A stretch of 21,933 nucleotides of DNA from CAYRVX01 sp964642165 (GTDB lineage Bacteria; Planctomycetota; Phycisphaerae; SM23-33): assembly GCA_964642165.1 (NCBI GenBank), contig CAZXOC010000109.1:1-21933 (forward strand), in the 5' to 3' direction. A program made the position numbers and the translations under genes. A model generated the notes under the pieces. The model made no database searches. It saw nothing but the letters and a program-made list of their open reading frames with translations, and was not told the origin of the DNA. Position 1 is the stretch's first letter. Every line of letters begins with the position of its first letter. Shown here one piece after another: positions 14,385 through 21,933 of the stretch.

Positions 14385-16901
14385 ATGACCTACGGTCAGG
14401 AAGTTGCGATCGTCTGCGCGGTGCTCGTTCTGGGTGCGGTGACGGCAGCGCCCGCCCTCGCGGGGCGCGAGGAGCTGAAGCTGTGGTACGGCAAGCCGGC
14501 GGCGAACTGGAACGCCGCGCTGCCGCTGGGCAACGGGCGGATCGGGGCGATGGTGCCGGGCGGCGTCGCCGCCGAGCGCATCTACCTGAACGAGGACACG
14601 CTCGTCGCCGACGAGCCGGGGCGGCGCGACCTGCCCGTGAAGGTCACGCCCGAGGCCCTCGCGCACGTCCGCGGGCTCTTCCGGCAGAAGCGCTGGGCCG
14701 AGGCCGACGACTACATCACGCGGAACTGGCTCGGGCGGGCCTGGCCGTGCTACCAGCCGCTGGGAACGCTGGAGCTCGACTTCGAGGGGGGCACCCGGAC
14801 GGCCGAATACCGCCGCGAGCTGGACCTCGACCAAGCCGTCTGCCGCGTGCGCTACCGCCTCGGCGGCGTGACGTACCGGCGGGCGTACTTCGTCAGCCAC
14901 CCGGCGCAGGTGCTGGTGATTCGCCTGACGGCCGACAAGCCCGCCGCCCACACGCTGACGGTGGGCCTGAGCAGCCCGCACCCCACCGCGAGCACGAAGG
15001 CCGCCGGCGAGAGGCTCATCCTTCGCGGCCAGGCGCCCGGCTTCGCCCTGCGCCGCTCGCTGAAGTGGGTCGAGCAGAAGAAGGACCAGTGGAAGTACCC
15101 GGAGATCTTCGAGGCCGACGGCACGCGCAAGGGCCACGCCGCCCAGGTCCTCTACGGCGAGAAGGTCGGCGGGCGCGGGATGCTCTTCGAGGCCCGCCTC
15201 GCCGCACGCGTCACCGGCGGGTCGGTTCGCGCCGCCGAGGGCAAGCTGCGGATCGACCGGGCCGACGAGGTCCTGCTGCTCCTCTCGGCCGACACGAGCT
15301 TCCACGGCTTCGACAAGAGCCCCAGCCGCGAGGGCGTCGATCCGTCCGTCCAGTCCCGCCGGGACGTCGAGGCGGCCTCGGCGCGCCCGTTCGACCGGCT
15401 GCTCGCCGAGCACGTTCGCGACCACCGGGCGCTGTTCGGGCGCGTGTCCATCCGCCTGGGCACCGCCGGCGAGCAGTCCCGCCTGCCGACGGACGAGCGG
15501 ATTGCCCGGTTCGCCAACGACCGCGACCCCGCGCTGGCCGCCCTGTTCCTCCAGTACGGGCGCTACCTGCTGATCGCCAGCTCGCGCCCGGGCACGCAGC
15601 CGGCCAACCTGCAGGGCATCTGGAGCCGCCGGATCATCCCGCCCTGGGCCTGCCAGTACACCACGAACATCAACGCGGAGATGAACTACTGGCCGGCGAC
15701 GTCGCTGAACCTGCTCGAATGCCACGAGCCGCTGATTCGGTTCACACGTCAGTTGGAGGTGAACGGCCGAAGGGTCGCGCGGGACATGTTCGGCCGCCGG
15801 GGCTGGACGGCCAACCACGACACGACCATCTGGTGCGGCGCCCAGCCGGTGGACAACCAGGCGCGGTTCTCGTTCTGGCCGCTGGCGAGCGGCTGGCTGT
15901 GCCAGCACCTCTACCGGCAGTACGAGCACACGGGCGACCGGGCGTACCTGGCGAGGATCTTCCCGACGATGAGGGGCGCGGCGGTGTTCTACCTCGACTG
16001 GCTGGTGCGGGACGAGGACGGGCACTGGCTGACGCCCAGCGGGACCTCGCCGGAGAACGCCTTCGTCTACACCGACGCCGACGGCAAGAAGCAGCGCGCG
16101 ACCCAGTCGCCCGGGCCGACGATGGACATGGCCATCATCCGCGAGCTGTTCGCGCACTGCATCGAGGCCTCCCAGCGGCTCGACACGGACGCCGAGCTGC
16201 GCCGGGAGCTGGCGGCGAAGCTGCCGCGGCTGCTGCCGTACCGCGTCGGGCGCCACGGCCAGCTCCAGGAATGGTCGCTCGACTTCGACGAGCAGGAGCC
16301 GCACCATCGCCACATCTCGCACCTGTACGGCCTGTTCCCGGGCGACCAGATCACCCCCGCGACGCCGAAGCTCTTCGAGGCGTGCAAGGTCAGCCTGGAG
16401 CGGCGCGGCGACGGGGGCACGGGCTGGGCCCGCGCGTGGAAGATCAACTGCTGGGCGCGGCTGCGGGACGGCGACCGGGCCTACGCGCTGCTGCGCAACC
16501 TGCTGGTCCTGGACGGCTCGGCCAGGCCCGGCGGCGGGCGCTACCGCGGCGGCGTCTACCCCAACCTGCTGGACTCCTGCCCGCCGTTCCAGATCGACGG
16601 CAACTTCGGCGGCGCCAACGGCATCGCCCAGATGCTGCTCCAGTCGTACGAGCGCGACGCCGAGGGTCGCCGGGTGCTGCACCTCCTGCCCGCGCTGCCC
16701 GGCGTCTGGCCCGACGGCGAGGTTCGCGGCCTGCGCGCCCGCGGCGGCTTCGAGGTGGACATCCGCTGGGCCGGCGGGAAGCTCGCGGGCGCTCGGATCA
16801 AGTCGCTGCTCGGCCGGGCCGCGCGCGTCCGCGTCGCCGGCGACGAGAAGCTCCGCACCCTCCGCGCCGAGAAGGGCAAGACGGTTGACATCCAGCCGTG
16901 A
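14385..16901 (+). CDS. GH95 family alpha-L-fucosidase (or alpha-L-galactosidase), exported
   Basis: The ATG at 14385 has AAAGG about 8 nt upstream; 838 residues, the usual GH95 length. A signal peptide (VAIVCAVLVLGAVTAAPALA) is followed by LWYGKPAANWNAALPLGNGR, the N-terminal GH95 beta-domain hallmark. The alpha/alpha6 barrel carries N428-x-N430 in TTNINAEMNYWP, E629 in LQEW, HRHISHLYGLFPG at about 641-653 and D738 in FQIDGNFGG. By position these match the Asn pair, general acid and Asp of the characterised bifidobacterial GH95 enzyme. GH95 enzymes invert, so they release beta-L-fucose, mostly from alpha-1,2-linked ends. It follows the HTH-pseudoATPase gene by 60 bp and precedes the fusion gene by 42 bp, an apparent operon. 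Galactosidase activity is possible, since some GH95 members prefer L-galactose; which one cannot be told here. Confidence 0.93.
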   Translation: MTYGQEVAIVCAVLVLGAVTAAPALAGREELKLWYGKPAANWNAALPLGNGRIGAMVPGGVAAERIYLNEDTLVADEPGRRDLPVKVTPEALAHVRGLFRQKRWAEADDYITRNWLGRAWPCYQPLGTLELDFEGGTRTAEYRRELDLDQAVCRVRYRLGGVTYRRAYFVSHPAQVLVIRLTADKPAAHTLTVGLSSPHPTASTKAAGERLILRGQAPGFALRRSLKWVEQKKDQWKYPEIFEADGTRKGHAAQVLYGEKVGGRGMLFEARLAARVTGGSVRAAEGKLRIDRADEVLLLLSADTSFHGFDKSPSREGVDPSVQSRRDVEAASARPFDRLLAEHVRDHRALFGRVSIRLGTAGEQSRLPTDERIARFANDRDPALAALFLQYGRYLLIASSRPGTQPANLQGIWSRRIIPPWACQYTTNINAEMNYWPATSLNLLECHEPLIRFTRQLEVNGRRVARDMFGRRGWTANHDTTIWCGAQPVDNQARFSFWPLASGWLCQHLYRQYEHTGDRAYLARIFPTMRGAAVFYLDWLVRDEDGHWLTPSGTSPENAFVYTDADGKKQRATQSPGPTMDMAIIRELFAHCIEASQRLDTDAELRRELAAKLPRLLPYRVGRHGQLQEWSLDFDEQEPHHRHISHLYGLFPGDQITPATPKLFEACKVSLERRGDGGTGWARAWKINCWARLRDGDRAYALLRNLLVLDGSARPGGGRYRGGVYPNLLDSCPPFQIDGNFGGANGIAQMLLQSYERDAEGRRVLHLLPALPGVWPDGEVRGLRARGGFEVDIRWAGGKLAGARIKSLLGRAARVRVAGDEKLRTLRAEKGKTVDIQP

Positions 16902-16943
16902 GGCCGCCGGGGCGGCCCGTACGCAATCCATAGGAGAGACTTC

Positions 16944-19205
16944 ATGTGTCGACCGGTACTCAGACGGGTCGCGGGCGGACTCGCAGGTTTGCTGCTCGTC
17001 TGCACCGCGGCGGCCGAAGGGCCGTACGTGCCCACGTGGGAGTCGCTCAAGAAGCACCGGGACCCCGAGTGGTTCCGGGACGCCAAGTTCGGCATCTACA
17101 CCCACTGGGGCCCGATCTCGCTGGCCAACGCCCGCTCCCCGCGCGCCAGCGGCTGGTACGCCCGGAGCCTGTACATGCCGAAGCGCTGGGAGTTCGCCTA
17201 TCATCGGCAGCACTTCGGCGACCAGAAGACCGTCGGCTACAAGGACGTCATCGCGCGGTTCAAGGCCCCGAAGTTCGACGCCGACGAGTGGGCGGAGCTG
17301 TTCGCGCGGGCGGGGGCGCGCTTCGCCGGGCCGGTCGCCATCCACCACGAAAACTACGCCCTCTGGGACAGCAAGCTCACCGAGTGGGATTCTGTGGACG
17401 TCGGCCCGAAGCGCGACATCACGGGCGAGCTGGCCCGCGCCGTCCGCAAGCGCGGCATGAAGTTCATCGCCACGTTCCACCACGGCTTCACGTGGAAGTA
17501 CTTCGAGCCGGCCTACGCCTACGACGCCGCCGACCCGAACTACGCGGGCCTCTACTGCCGGCCGCACAAGCCCGGCACGCCCCCGACCGGCGAGTTCCTC
17601 GACGCGTGGCTCGGGAAGGTCAACGAGGTCGTCGAGAAGTACGAGCCGGAGCTGATCTGGTTTGACTTCGGGCTCGGCAGCGTCGTCACGCCGGAGTACC
17701 AGCAGCGGATGTTCGCCGACTACTACAACTGGGCGGCGCGGAAGAACAAGGCCGTCGGCGTGGCCCACAAGCACCGCAACATCCACCGGCACACGGGCAT
17801 CCTGGACTTCGAGCGGGGCCGCGAGGACCGCCTCACCGAGTACGTCTGGCTGACGGACACGGCCATCGGGCCCTGGTACCACTACAAGGACCCCAAGTAC
17901 AAGACCGTCGGGCAGATCGTGGACGTCCTGGTGGACATCGTTTCGAAGAACGGCTGCATGCTGCTCAACGTCGGGCCCGACGGGCAGGGCGCCATCGACC
18001 CGGAGGCCACCAGGCTGCTGGTCGGCATCGGCGAGTGGCTGAAGGTCAACGGCGAGGCGATTTACGCGACCCGCCCGTGGCGGATCTTCGGGGAAGGTCC
18101 CAGCCGCCAGGGCAAGGGGGGCGGCTTCAGCGAGAAGGCCGACAGGCCCTTCACCAGCCAGGACGTCCGCTTCACGCGGTCCAAGGACGGCCGCACGCTC
18201 TACGCCATCGTGCTCGGCTGGCCGGACGGGCCGCTGACGATCCGGTCCATGCGGATCGACCGCGCCGCCCCCGACGCGCGCGTCCACCTGCTGGGGCGCG
18301 ACGCGAAGGTCCGCCACCGGATCGACAACCGCAAACAGCTCGTCATCGCCGTGCCCGACCTGAAGCCGCCGCAGCGACCGTGCGAGCACGCCTTCGCCTT
18401 CCGGCTGACCGGGTTCGACGTCGCCTTGAGCGCCGACGCCCGCTTCCGCATGCCCGGCGCGGTCCACGTCCCGCCGGAGAAGGTCACGCTGGAGGGCACG
18501 AAGGTGCGCCTGCAGGACAAGGGAGGCCGGCCCAACATCGGCGCGTGGGACGATCCCGCGGAACGCTGCCACTGGCTCGTGCCCATTGCGAAGGCCGGCA
18601 CGTACGTCATGCGCGGCGAGTTCTCCTCGGCGTATGCTGCCAGCCGCCTGACGGCCTCGCTGGCCGGGCAGTCGCACACCTCGGCGGTGCCCCGGACGCG
18701 AGGCTGGTTCCAGCCGGTGTTCGTGGAGCTCGGGCGGTTCCGGTTCGACCAGCCCGGCGTCTACCACCTGGTCCTCGAGCCGGCCGACGCCCGGACCTGG
18801 AAGGCCGTCAACGTGTGGCAGATCCAATTGACCCCCGGCGAGGCCGCCGGAAAGGAGCGCCGGAACATGAAACGATACGGAATGGTCATCGGGCTGGATG
18901 CCAAGAAGCTCGACGAGTACAAGCGGCTGCACGCGGCGGTCTGGCCGGACGTGCTGAAGAAGATCGCCGAGTGCAACATCCGCAACTACTCGATCTACCT
19001 GCGGAAGCTGCCGGACGGGAAGCACTACCTGTTCAGCTACTTCGAGTACGTCGGCGAGGACTTCGAGGCCGACATGGCGGCGATGGCGGCCGATGAGACC
19101 ACGCAGAAATGGTGGAAGCACTGCATGCCTTGCCAGACTCCCTTGCCCGACCGGGCCGAAGGCGAGTGGTGGGCCGGCATGGAGGAAGTGTTCCATTGCG
19201 ATTGA
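16944..19205 (+). CDS. GH29 alpha-L-fucosidase fused in frame to an L-fucose/L-rhamnose mutarotase
   Basis: The ATG at 16944 has GGAGAG about 7 nt upstream; 753 residues. A signal peptide (RVAGGLAGLLLVCTAAA) precedes a GH29 catalytic domain: EWFRDAKFGIYTHWGPISL at about 42-60, HHENYALWDSKLTEWDSVDV at 134-153 and the expected nucleophile D241 in LIWFDFG. GH29 is retaining and frees alpha-L-fucose. A beta-rich C-terminal region (about 370-465) and a further sandwich-like domain (about 470-633) follow. Residues 642-753 are a complete RhaM/DUF718-type mutarotase: counting M642 as 1, His22 (RLH) and Tyr41 (NYS) fall at the numbers known for E. coli RhaM, and WWKHC with PLP follows. No stop separates the parts, yet AAAGGAG sits 9 nt before the M642 codon. 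The stop overlaps the next gene by 10 nt. It could yield an exported fusion, a free mutarotase, or both. Confidence 0.9.
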   Translation: MCRPVLRRVAGGLAGLLLVCTAAAEGPYVPTWESLKKHRDPEWFRDAKFGIYTHWGPISLANARSPRASGWYARSLYMPKRWEFAYHRQHFGDQKTVGYKDVIARFKAPKFDADEWAELFARAGARFAGPVAIHHENYALWDSKLTEWDSVDVGPKRDITGELARAVRKRGMKFIATFHHGFTWKYFEPAYAYDAADPNYAGLYCRPHKPGTPPTGEFLDAWLGKVNEVVEKYEPELIWFDFGLGSVVTPEYQQRMFADYYNWAARKNKAVGVAHKHRNIHRHTGILDFERGREDRLTEYVWLTDTAIGPWYHYKDPKYKTVGQIVDVLVDIVSKNGCMLLNVGPDGQGAIDPEATRLLVGIGEWLKVNGEAIYATRPWRIFGEGPSRQGKGGGFSEKADRPFTSQDVRFTRSKDGRTLYAIVLGWPDGPLTIRSMRIDRAAPDARVHLLGRDAKVRHRIDNRKQLVIAVPDLKPPQRPCEHAFAFRLTGFDVALSADARFRMPGAVHVPPEKVTLEGTKVRLQDKGGRPNIGAWDDPAERCHWLVPIAKAGTYVMRGEFSSAYAASRLTASLAGQSHTSAVPRTRGWFQPVFVELGRFRFDQPGVYHLVLEPADARTWKAVNVWQIQLTPGEAAGKERRNMKRYGMVIGLDAKKLDEYKRLHAAVWPDVLKKIAECNIRNYSIYLRKLPDGKHYLFSYFEYVGEDFEADMAAMAADETTQKWWKHCMPCQTPLPDRAEGEWWAGMEEVFHCD
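18851..18869 (+). promoter_or_regulatory. Internal Shine-Dalgarno and ATG before the mutarotase part
   Basis: AAAGGAG (18851-18857), a 9-nt spacer and ATG (18867-18869), in frame with the fucosidase. This is as good as any ribosome binding site in the window and stands exactly at the start expected for a free-standing RhaM-family protein. It suggests internal initiation giving a 112-residue mutarotase. Confidence 0.6.
19181..19198 (+). promoter_or_regulatory. Ribosome binding site that fixes a TTG start
   Basis: GGAGGA (19181-19186), a 9-nt spacer and TTG (19196-19198). It lies within the last codons of the mutarotase; the upstream stop TGA is 19203-19205, so the reading frames overlap by 10 nt and translation is probably coupled. 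No in-frame ATG or GTG is placed suitably near this site. Confidence 0.6.
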
Positions 19206-20245
19206 CGCCGCGCGAGCGCGTGCTGACGGCCTTCGATCACCGTGAGCCGGACCGCGTGCCGACGTGGTGCGGCGCGTCGCCGGAGTTCTGGGAGCGTGCG
19301 AAGCGCGAACTGGGCATCGCGGACGACGAGGGCCTCCGCGTGCGCCTGGGGGACGATTTCCGCCGCGTCTTCGCCGCCTACGCGGGCCCGCCGTACACGC
19401 TCTCGCCGGGCGCGACGATGCGCACGCCGTTCGGCGTCGAGCGGGAGGGCATCGGCTACGGCCAGCCGACCGGCCATCCCCTCGCCGGCGCGACGGTGGC
19501 GCAGGTGCACGAGTTCGCCTGGCCGGACCCCGCGTGGATGGACGTCTCCCGCATCCGCGCCGAGGCCGAGTCCTACGCTGGCCGGTACGCCGTCCTCGGC
19601 GGCGACTGGTCGCCCTTCTGGCACGACGCGATCGACCTGCTCGGCATGGAGGAGCTGTACCTGAAGATGTACGACGAGCCCGAGCTGGTCGACGCGGTGA
19701 TGCGGCACGTGGTGGACTACTACGCCGCGGTGAGCGAGCGGACCTTCGACGCCGCCGCCGACGCCATCGACGTCTTCTTCATCGGCAACGACTTCGGCGG
19801 GCAGACGGGCCCGCTGCTGAGCCCCGAGCTGTTCGACCGATTCGTCCTGCCGCACCTGGCGCGGCTGGCCGACCTCGGCCACGCCTTCGGGCTGAAGGTG
19901 ATGCTCCACTGCTGCGGGGGCTTCGCGCCGCTGATCCCGTCCATGATCGCCGCGGGGCTCGACGGCCTGCACGCGATCCAGCCGAGCTGCGCGGGGATGG
20001 ACCTGCGGGCCCTCAAGGCCGAGTTCGGCGATCGCGTCCTGTTCAACGGCTGCATCGACTCCCACCACGTGCTCATCGAGGGCACGCCGGAGACGGTGCG
20101 CCGGCGGACCCGCGAGGTCCTGGAGATCATGAAGCCGGGCGGGGGCTTCGCCGCCGGCGCCAGCCACGACTGGATCCTGCCGGAGACGCCCGTGGAGAAC
20201 GTCGTCGCCATGTTCGATGCGATCGTCGAATACGGCGCGTATTGA
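19196..20245 (+). CDS. Uroporphyrinogen decarboxylase (UroD/MtaA) family protein
   Basis: Starting at TTG 19196 the product is 349 residues and begins M-R-LTPRERVLTAFDHREPDRVP, the usual N-terminus of UroD-family proteins in PVC bacteria. Features include GGDWSPFW, FFIGNDFGGQTGPLLSPELF, a thiol/zinc-site pattern H238-C-C240-G-G (typical H-x-C of corrinoid-linked methyltransferases such as MtaA/CmuA), NGCID (C286) and GASHDWILPETPVEN. True HemE sequences lack the H-x-C site, so methyl transfer is likelier than heme synthesis; this is inference from family knowledge. It lies between two fucosidase genes and is coupled to the first, so its substrate may be a product of this pathway, such as an O-methylated sugar; that is speculative. 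Family membership is sure, specific role unknown. Confidence 0.88.
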   Translation: MRLTPRERVLTAFDHREPDRVPTWCGASPEFWERAKRELGIADDEGLRVRLGDDFRRVFAAYAGPPYTLSPGATMRTPFGVEREGIGYGQPTGHPLAGATVAQVHEFAWPDPAWMDVSRIRAEAESYAGRYAVLGGDWSPFWHDAIDLLGMEELYLKMYDEPELVDAVMRHVVDYYAAVSERTFDAAADAIDVFFIGNDFGGQTGPLLSPELFDRFVLPHLARLADLGHAFGLKVMLHCCGGFAPLIPSMIAAGLDGLHAIQPSCAGMDLRALKAEFGDRVLFNGCIDSHHVLIEGTPETVRRRTREVLEIMKPGGGFAAGASHDWILPETPVENVVAMFDAIVEYGAY

Positions 20246-20297
20246 CGCCGCCGCACGCTCGATCGCCTCGTGCCCGACCCATCCAACGAGGTGAACC

Positions 20298-21847
20298 ATG
20301 GGACACGCATCGCTCGTCACCTTCGCAGTCGCCCTGGCCCTTCCCGCCGGACAGCTCGCCGCCCGGGAGACACCGAAGGACCCCGCAGATCCACTGAAGG
20401 CCGCCCCGGGAGTCGTCGAGGCGTGGCAGGACATGCGGTTCGGGATGTTCCTCTGCTGGGGTCCGGTCTCGCTGACGGGAAAGGAGATCGGCTGGTCCCG
20501 GGGCGCCCCTGCGTGGGGACGGCGTCAAGGCGTGCGGGGCGGGCGAGGACCCACGCCGGCGGCGGTCTACGACGCGCTCCATGAACGATGGAAACCCGGG
20601 CACTTCGACGCCGAGCAATGGGTCCGGGCCGCCAGGGACGCCGGCATGAAGTACATNNNNNNNNNNNNNNNNNNNNNNNNNNNNNNNNNNNNNNNNNNNN
20701 NNNNNNNNNNNNNNNNNNNNNNNNNNNNNNNNNNNNNNNNNNNNNNNNNNNNNNNNGGCTCTGGCGGGCGAAAGACCTGTTGCGCATGGCCCGGTCCATC
20801 CAGCCGCACCTGATCATCAACAACCGCTGCGGCCTGCCCGGCGACTACGACACGCCGGAGCAGCACGTGGGCACGTTCCGGATCGACCGCCCGTGGGAGA
20901 GCTGCATCACGCTGGGCACGCAGTGGTCGTGGAAGCCGAACGACCGGATCAAGCCGTACGAGGAAGCGATCCGGATGCTGGTGGCCTGCGCGACGGGAGG
21001 CGGCAACCTGGCCCTGAACACGAACCCCATGCCCGACGGCCGCCTGGAACCGCGGCAGGTGGAGCGCTTCAAGAAGATCGGTTCGTGGATGAGAGCATAC
21101 GGCGAATCGATCTACGGCACGCGCGCGGGGCCTTTCGTCGCGCCCGATCGCGGCGTCCGGAGGTTCGGCTCGGCCCGCAACAGCTTCCGCCTGCCGGGCG
21201 GGCGATGGTGGGGCGGCTCGACGCGCCGCGGCAAGGTCGTGTACCTGCACGTCCTCCGCTGGCCGAGGGACACCGTCGCCCTGCCGGATATCGGGCGCAA
21301 GGTCGTCGCTCACCGCGTGTTGACCGGCGGCCGGGCCACCGTCACGCGGACGGCCGACGGCATGGAGGTGACCGTCCCCAAGGCCCGGCGCGACGCGCTG
21401 GATACGATCATTCGACTCGAGTTCGATGCCTCCGTTGACGACGTCAAGCCGGTGGTCGGTGGGAAGCCTTCGCTGGCCCAAGGCGGCAAAGCCGATGCTT
21501 CGGGCATCTGGCCGGAGCCGCGGCTCGGCGCGGAGCTGGCATTCGACGGCAATCCCGACACGCGTTGGGGCGGCGAACCGAACAGCAAGGCCGGCTGGCT
21601 CAGCGTGGATCTGGGCGAGGACAAGGCCTTCGATCGCCTGTCGGTCAGCGAGGCCTTCGGCCGCACGCGCAGGTTCGAATTGCAGGTCAAGTCCGGCGAT
21701 ACGTGGAAGACGGTCTACCGCGGCACCCGACTTGGGCCGGCATTCACCGCGACCGTTCCCACCACGACGGCGCGCCACGTTCGCCTGCTCATCGTCGAAG
21801 CCACGGACGTGCCGACGATCTGGGAGGTCCAGCTATTCAAGGACTGA
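20298..21847 (+). CDS. GH29 alpha-L-fucosidase with F5/8-type C-terminal domain, interrupted by an assembly gap
   Basis: The ATG at 20298 follows GAGGTG; a signal peptide (LVTFAVALALPAGQLAA) is followed by WQDMRFGMFLCWGPVSLTGK and EIGWSRG, the N-terminal GH29 strand and substrate loop. The frame reads up to AGMKY, then meets 100 Ns (20657-20756). Beyond it the sequence resumes at LWRAKDLLRMARSIQPHLII, then NNR, WESC and GGGNLALNTNPMPDG, all GH29. A C-terminal beta region runs to about position 21440, and the last about 125 residues (AFDGNPDTRWGGEPNSKAGW, then LSVDLGE) are a discoidin/F5/8C-like carbohydrate-binding domain. The flanks are in different phases, but the N-run is a placeholder, so this is not evidence of a frameshift. 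By comparison with GH29, 120-140 residues including the nucleophile are missing. It is less similar to the other GH29 in this locus than a recent duplicate would be. Confidence 0.88.
20657..20756. other. Assembly gap, 100 N placeholder
   Basis: Exactly 100 unknown bases inside the second GH29 gene. The round number is a conventional scaffold gap, so the true length is unknown. The missing protein suggests roughly 360-420 bp. Confidence 0.97.
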
Positions 21848-21878
21848 TGCCCTTCGCGGGACGGTCGTGAAACGACAC

Positions 21879-21933
21879 CTAATACGTGCCGCCGCTCTCC
21901 GCGGCCTTGACGCAGACCAACGCAGGGCGGAGG
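21879..21933 (-). CDS. 3' end of a minus-strand gene, perhaps Gfo/Idh/MocA family
   Basis: On the minus strand the frame entering from the right edge reads LRPALVCVKAAESGGTY and stops at TAG (21879-21881), 31 bp from the convergent GH29 stop. The ending A-x-x-x-x-[KS]-[AS]-AESG resembles the C-terminal helix of Gfo/Idh/MocA oxidoreductases, which are common in such loci, but 17 residues are too few to be sure. A small hairpin (GTCGT/ACGAC) lies between the two stop codons. Confidence 0.4.
   Translation of the reverse strand, partial: LRPALVCVKAAESGGTY

Noticed and set aside
12650..16888. A 1412-codon plus-strand frame spanning two genes in another phase
   Set aside because: It is almost entirely Arg, Gly, Pro and Ala, which is the shadow composition in high-GC DNA, and it crosses the well-supported pseudoATPase and GH95 genes.
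12405..19196. A 2263-codon open frame on the minus strand, antisense to the HTH-pseudoATPase, GH95 and fusion genes
   Set aside because: It is a by-product of strong G/C third-position bias in the sense genes. The sense genes have clear families, motifs and ribosome binding sites; the antisense product is repetitive and matches nothing.
1..21933. CRISPR arrays, phage genes, toxin-antitoxin pairs or other defence systems
   Set aside because: No regularly spaced repeats and no recognisable gene of these classes were found; the inverted repeats at 9961-10096 are palindromes, not spaced direct repeats.

Overview
The window is very GC-rich and coding-dense, and its gene content points to a heterotrophic Planctomycetota or closely related PVC bacterium. 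The evidence is two formylglycine-type sulfatases, a PDZ/DUF6288-type exported protein, a PQQ-like beta-propeller protein opening with the WPRW.GP.GRN motif common in that phylum, an exported multi-EF-hand protein, and three alpha-L-fucosidases. This is inference from family content; no rRNA or other phylogenetic marker is present. No tRNA, CRISPR array or intact mobile element was found.

Left part (1-8134): the 5' end of a minus-strand PDZ/DUF6288-type gene, a short fossil of an integrase/transposase N-terminus, a Tat-exported sulfatase (plus), then three minus-strand genes for exported proteins: an EF-hand protein with nine loop-like segments, an unrecognised 542-residue protein, and a seven-repeat PQQ-like propeller. 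Middle (8357-10937): lexA with a hairpin abutting its stop codon; upstream of it a probable unrecognised gene in another frame that overlaps lexA, and a strong sigma70-type promoter carrying a GTTAG direct repeat; then a gene-poor stretch with several near-perfect inverted repeats, a 97-residue coiled-coil protein and an operator-like 15-bp palindrome.

Right part (10938-21933) is a fucan/fucoside degradation locus. A cytoplasmic-type sulfatase is divergent from a plus-strand gene run: an HTH protein fused to a degenerate GspE/PilB-like ATPase; a GH95 fucosidase; a GH29 fucosidase fused in frame to an L-fucose/L-rhamnose mutarotase; a UroD-family protein starting at TTG inside the mutarotase stop region; and a second GH29 fucosidase with an F5/8-type C-terminus, broken by a 100-N assembly gap. 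A minus-strand gene enters from the right edge. The logic is coherent: sulfatases remove sulfate, inverting GH95 and retaining GH29 enzymes release beta- and alpha-L-fucose respectively, and the mutarotase equilibrates the anomers. No transporter, fucose catabolic enzyme or sulfatase-maturing enzyme is in the window.

The most unusual points are (i) the fucosidase-mutarotase fusion, which keeps a perfect internal Shine-Dalgarno and ATG so that one reading frame could supply an exported fusion and a free cytoplasmic mutarotase; (ii) the HTH-pseudoATPase, which lacks Walker A and the Walker B glutamate but keeps its zinc cysteines; and (iii) the overlapping gene and repeat-bearing promoter in front of lexA.
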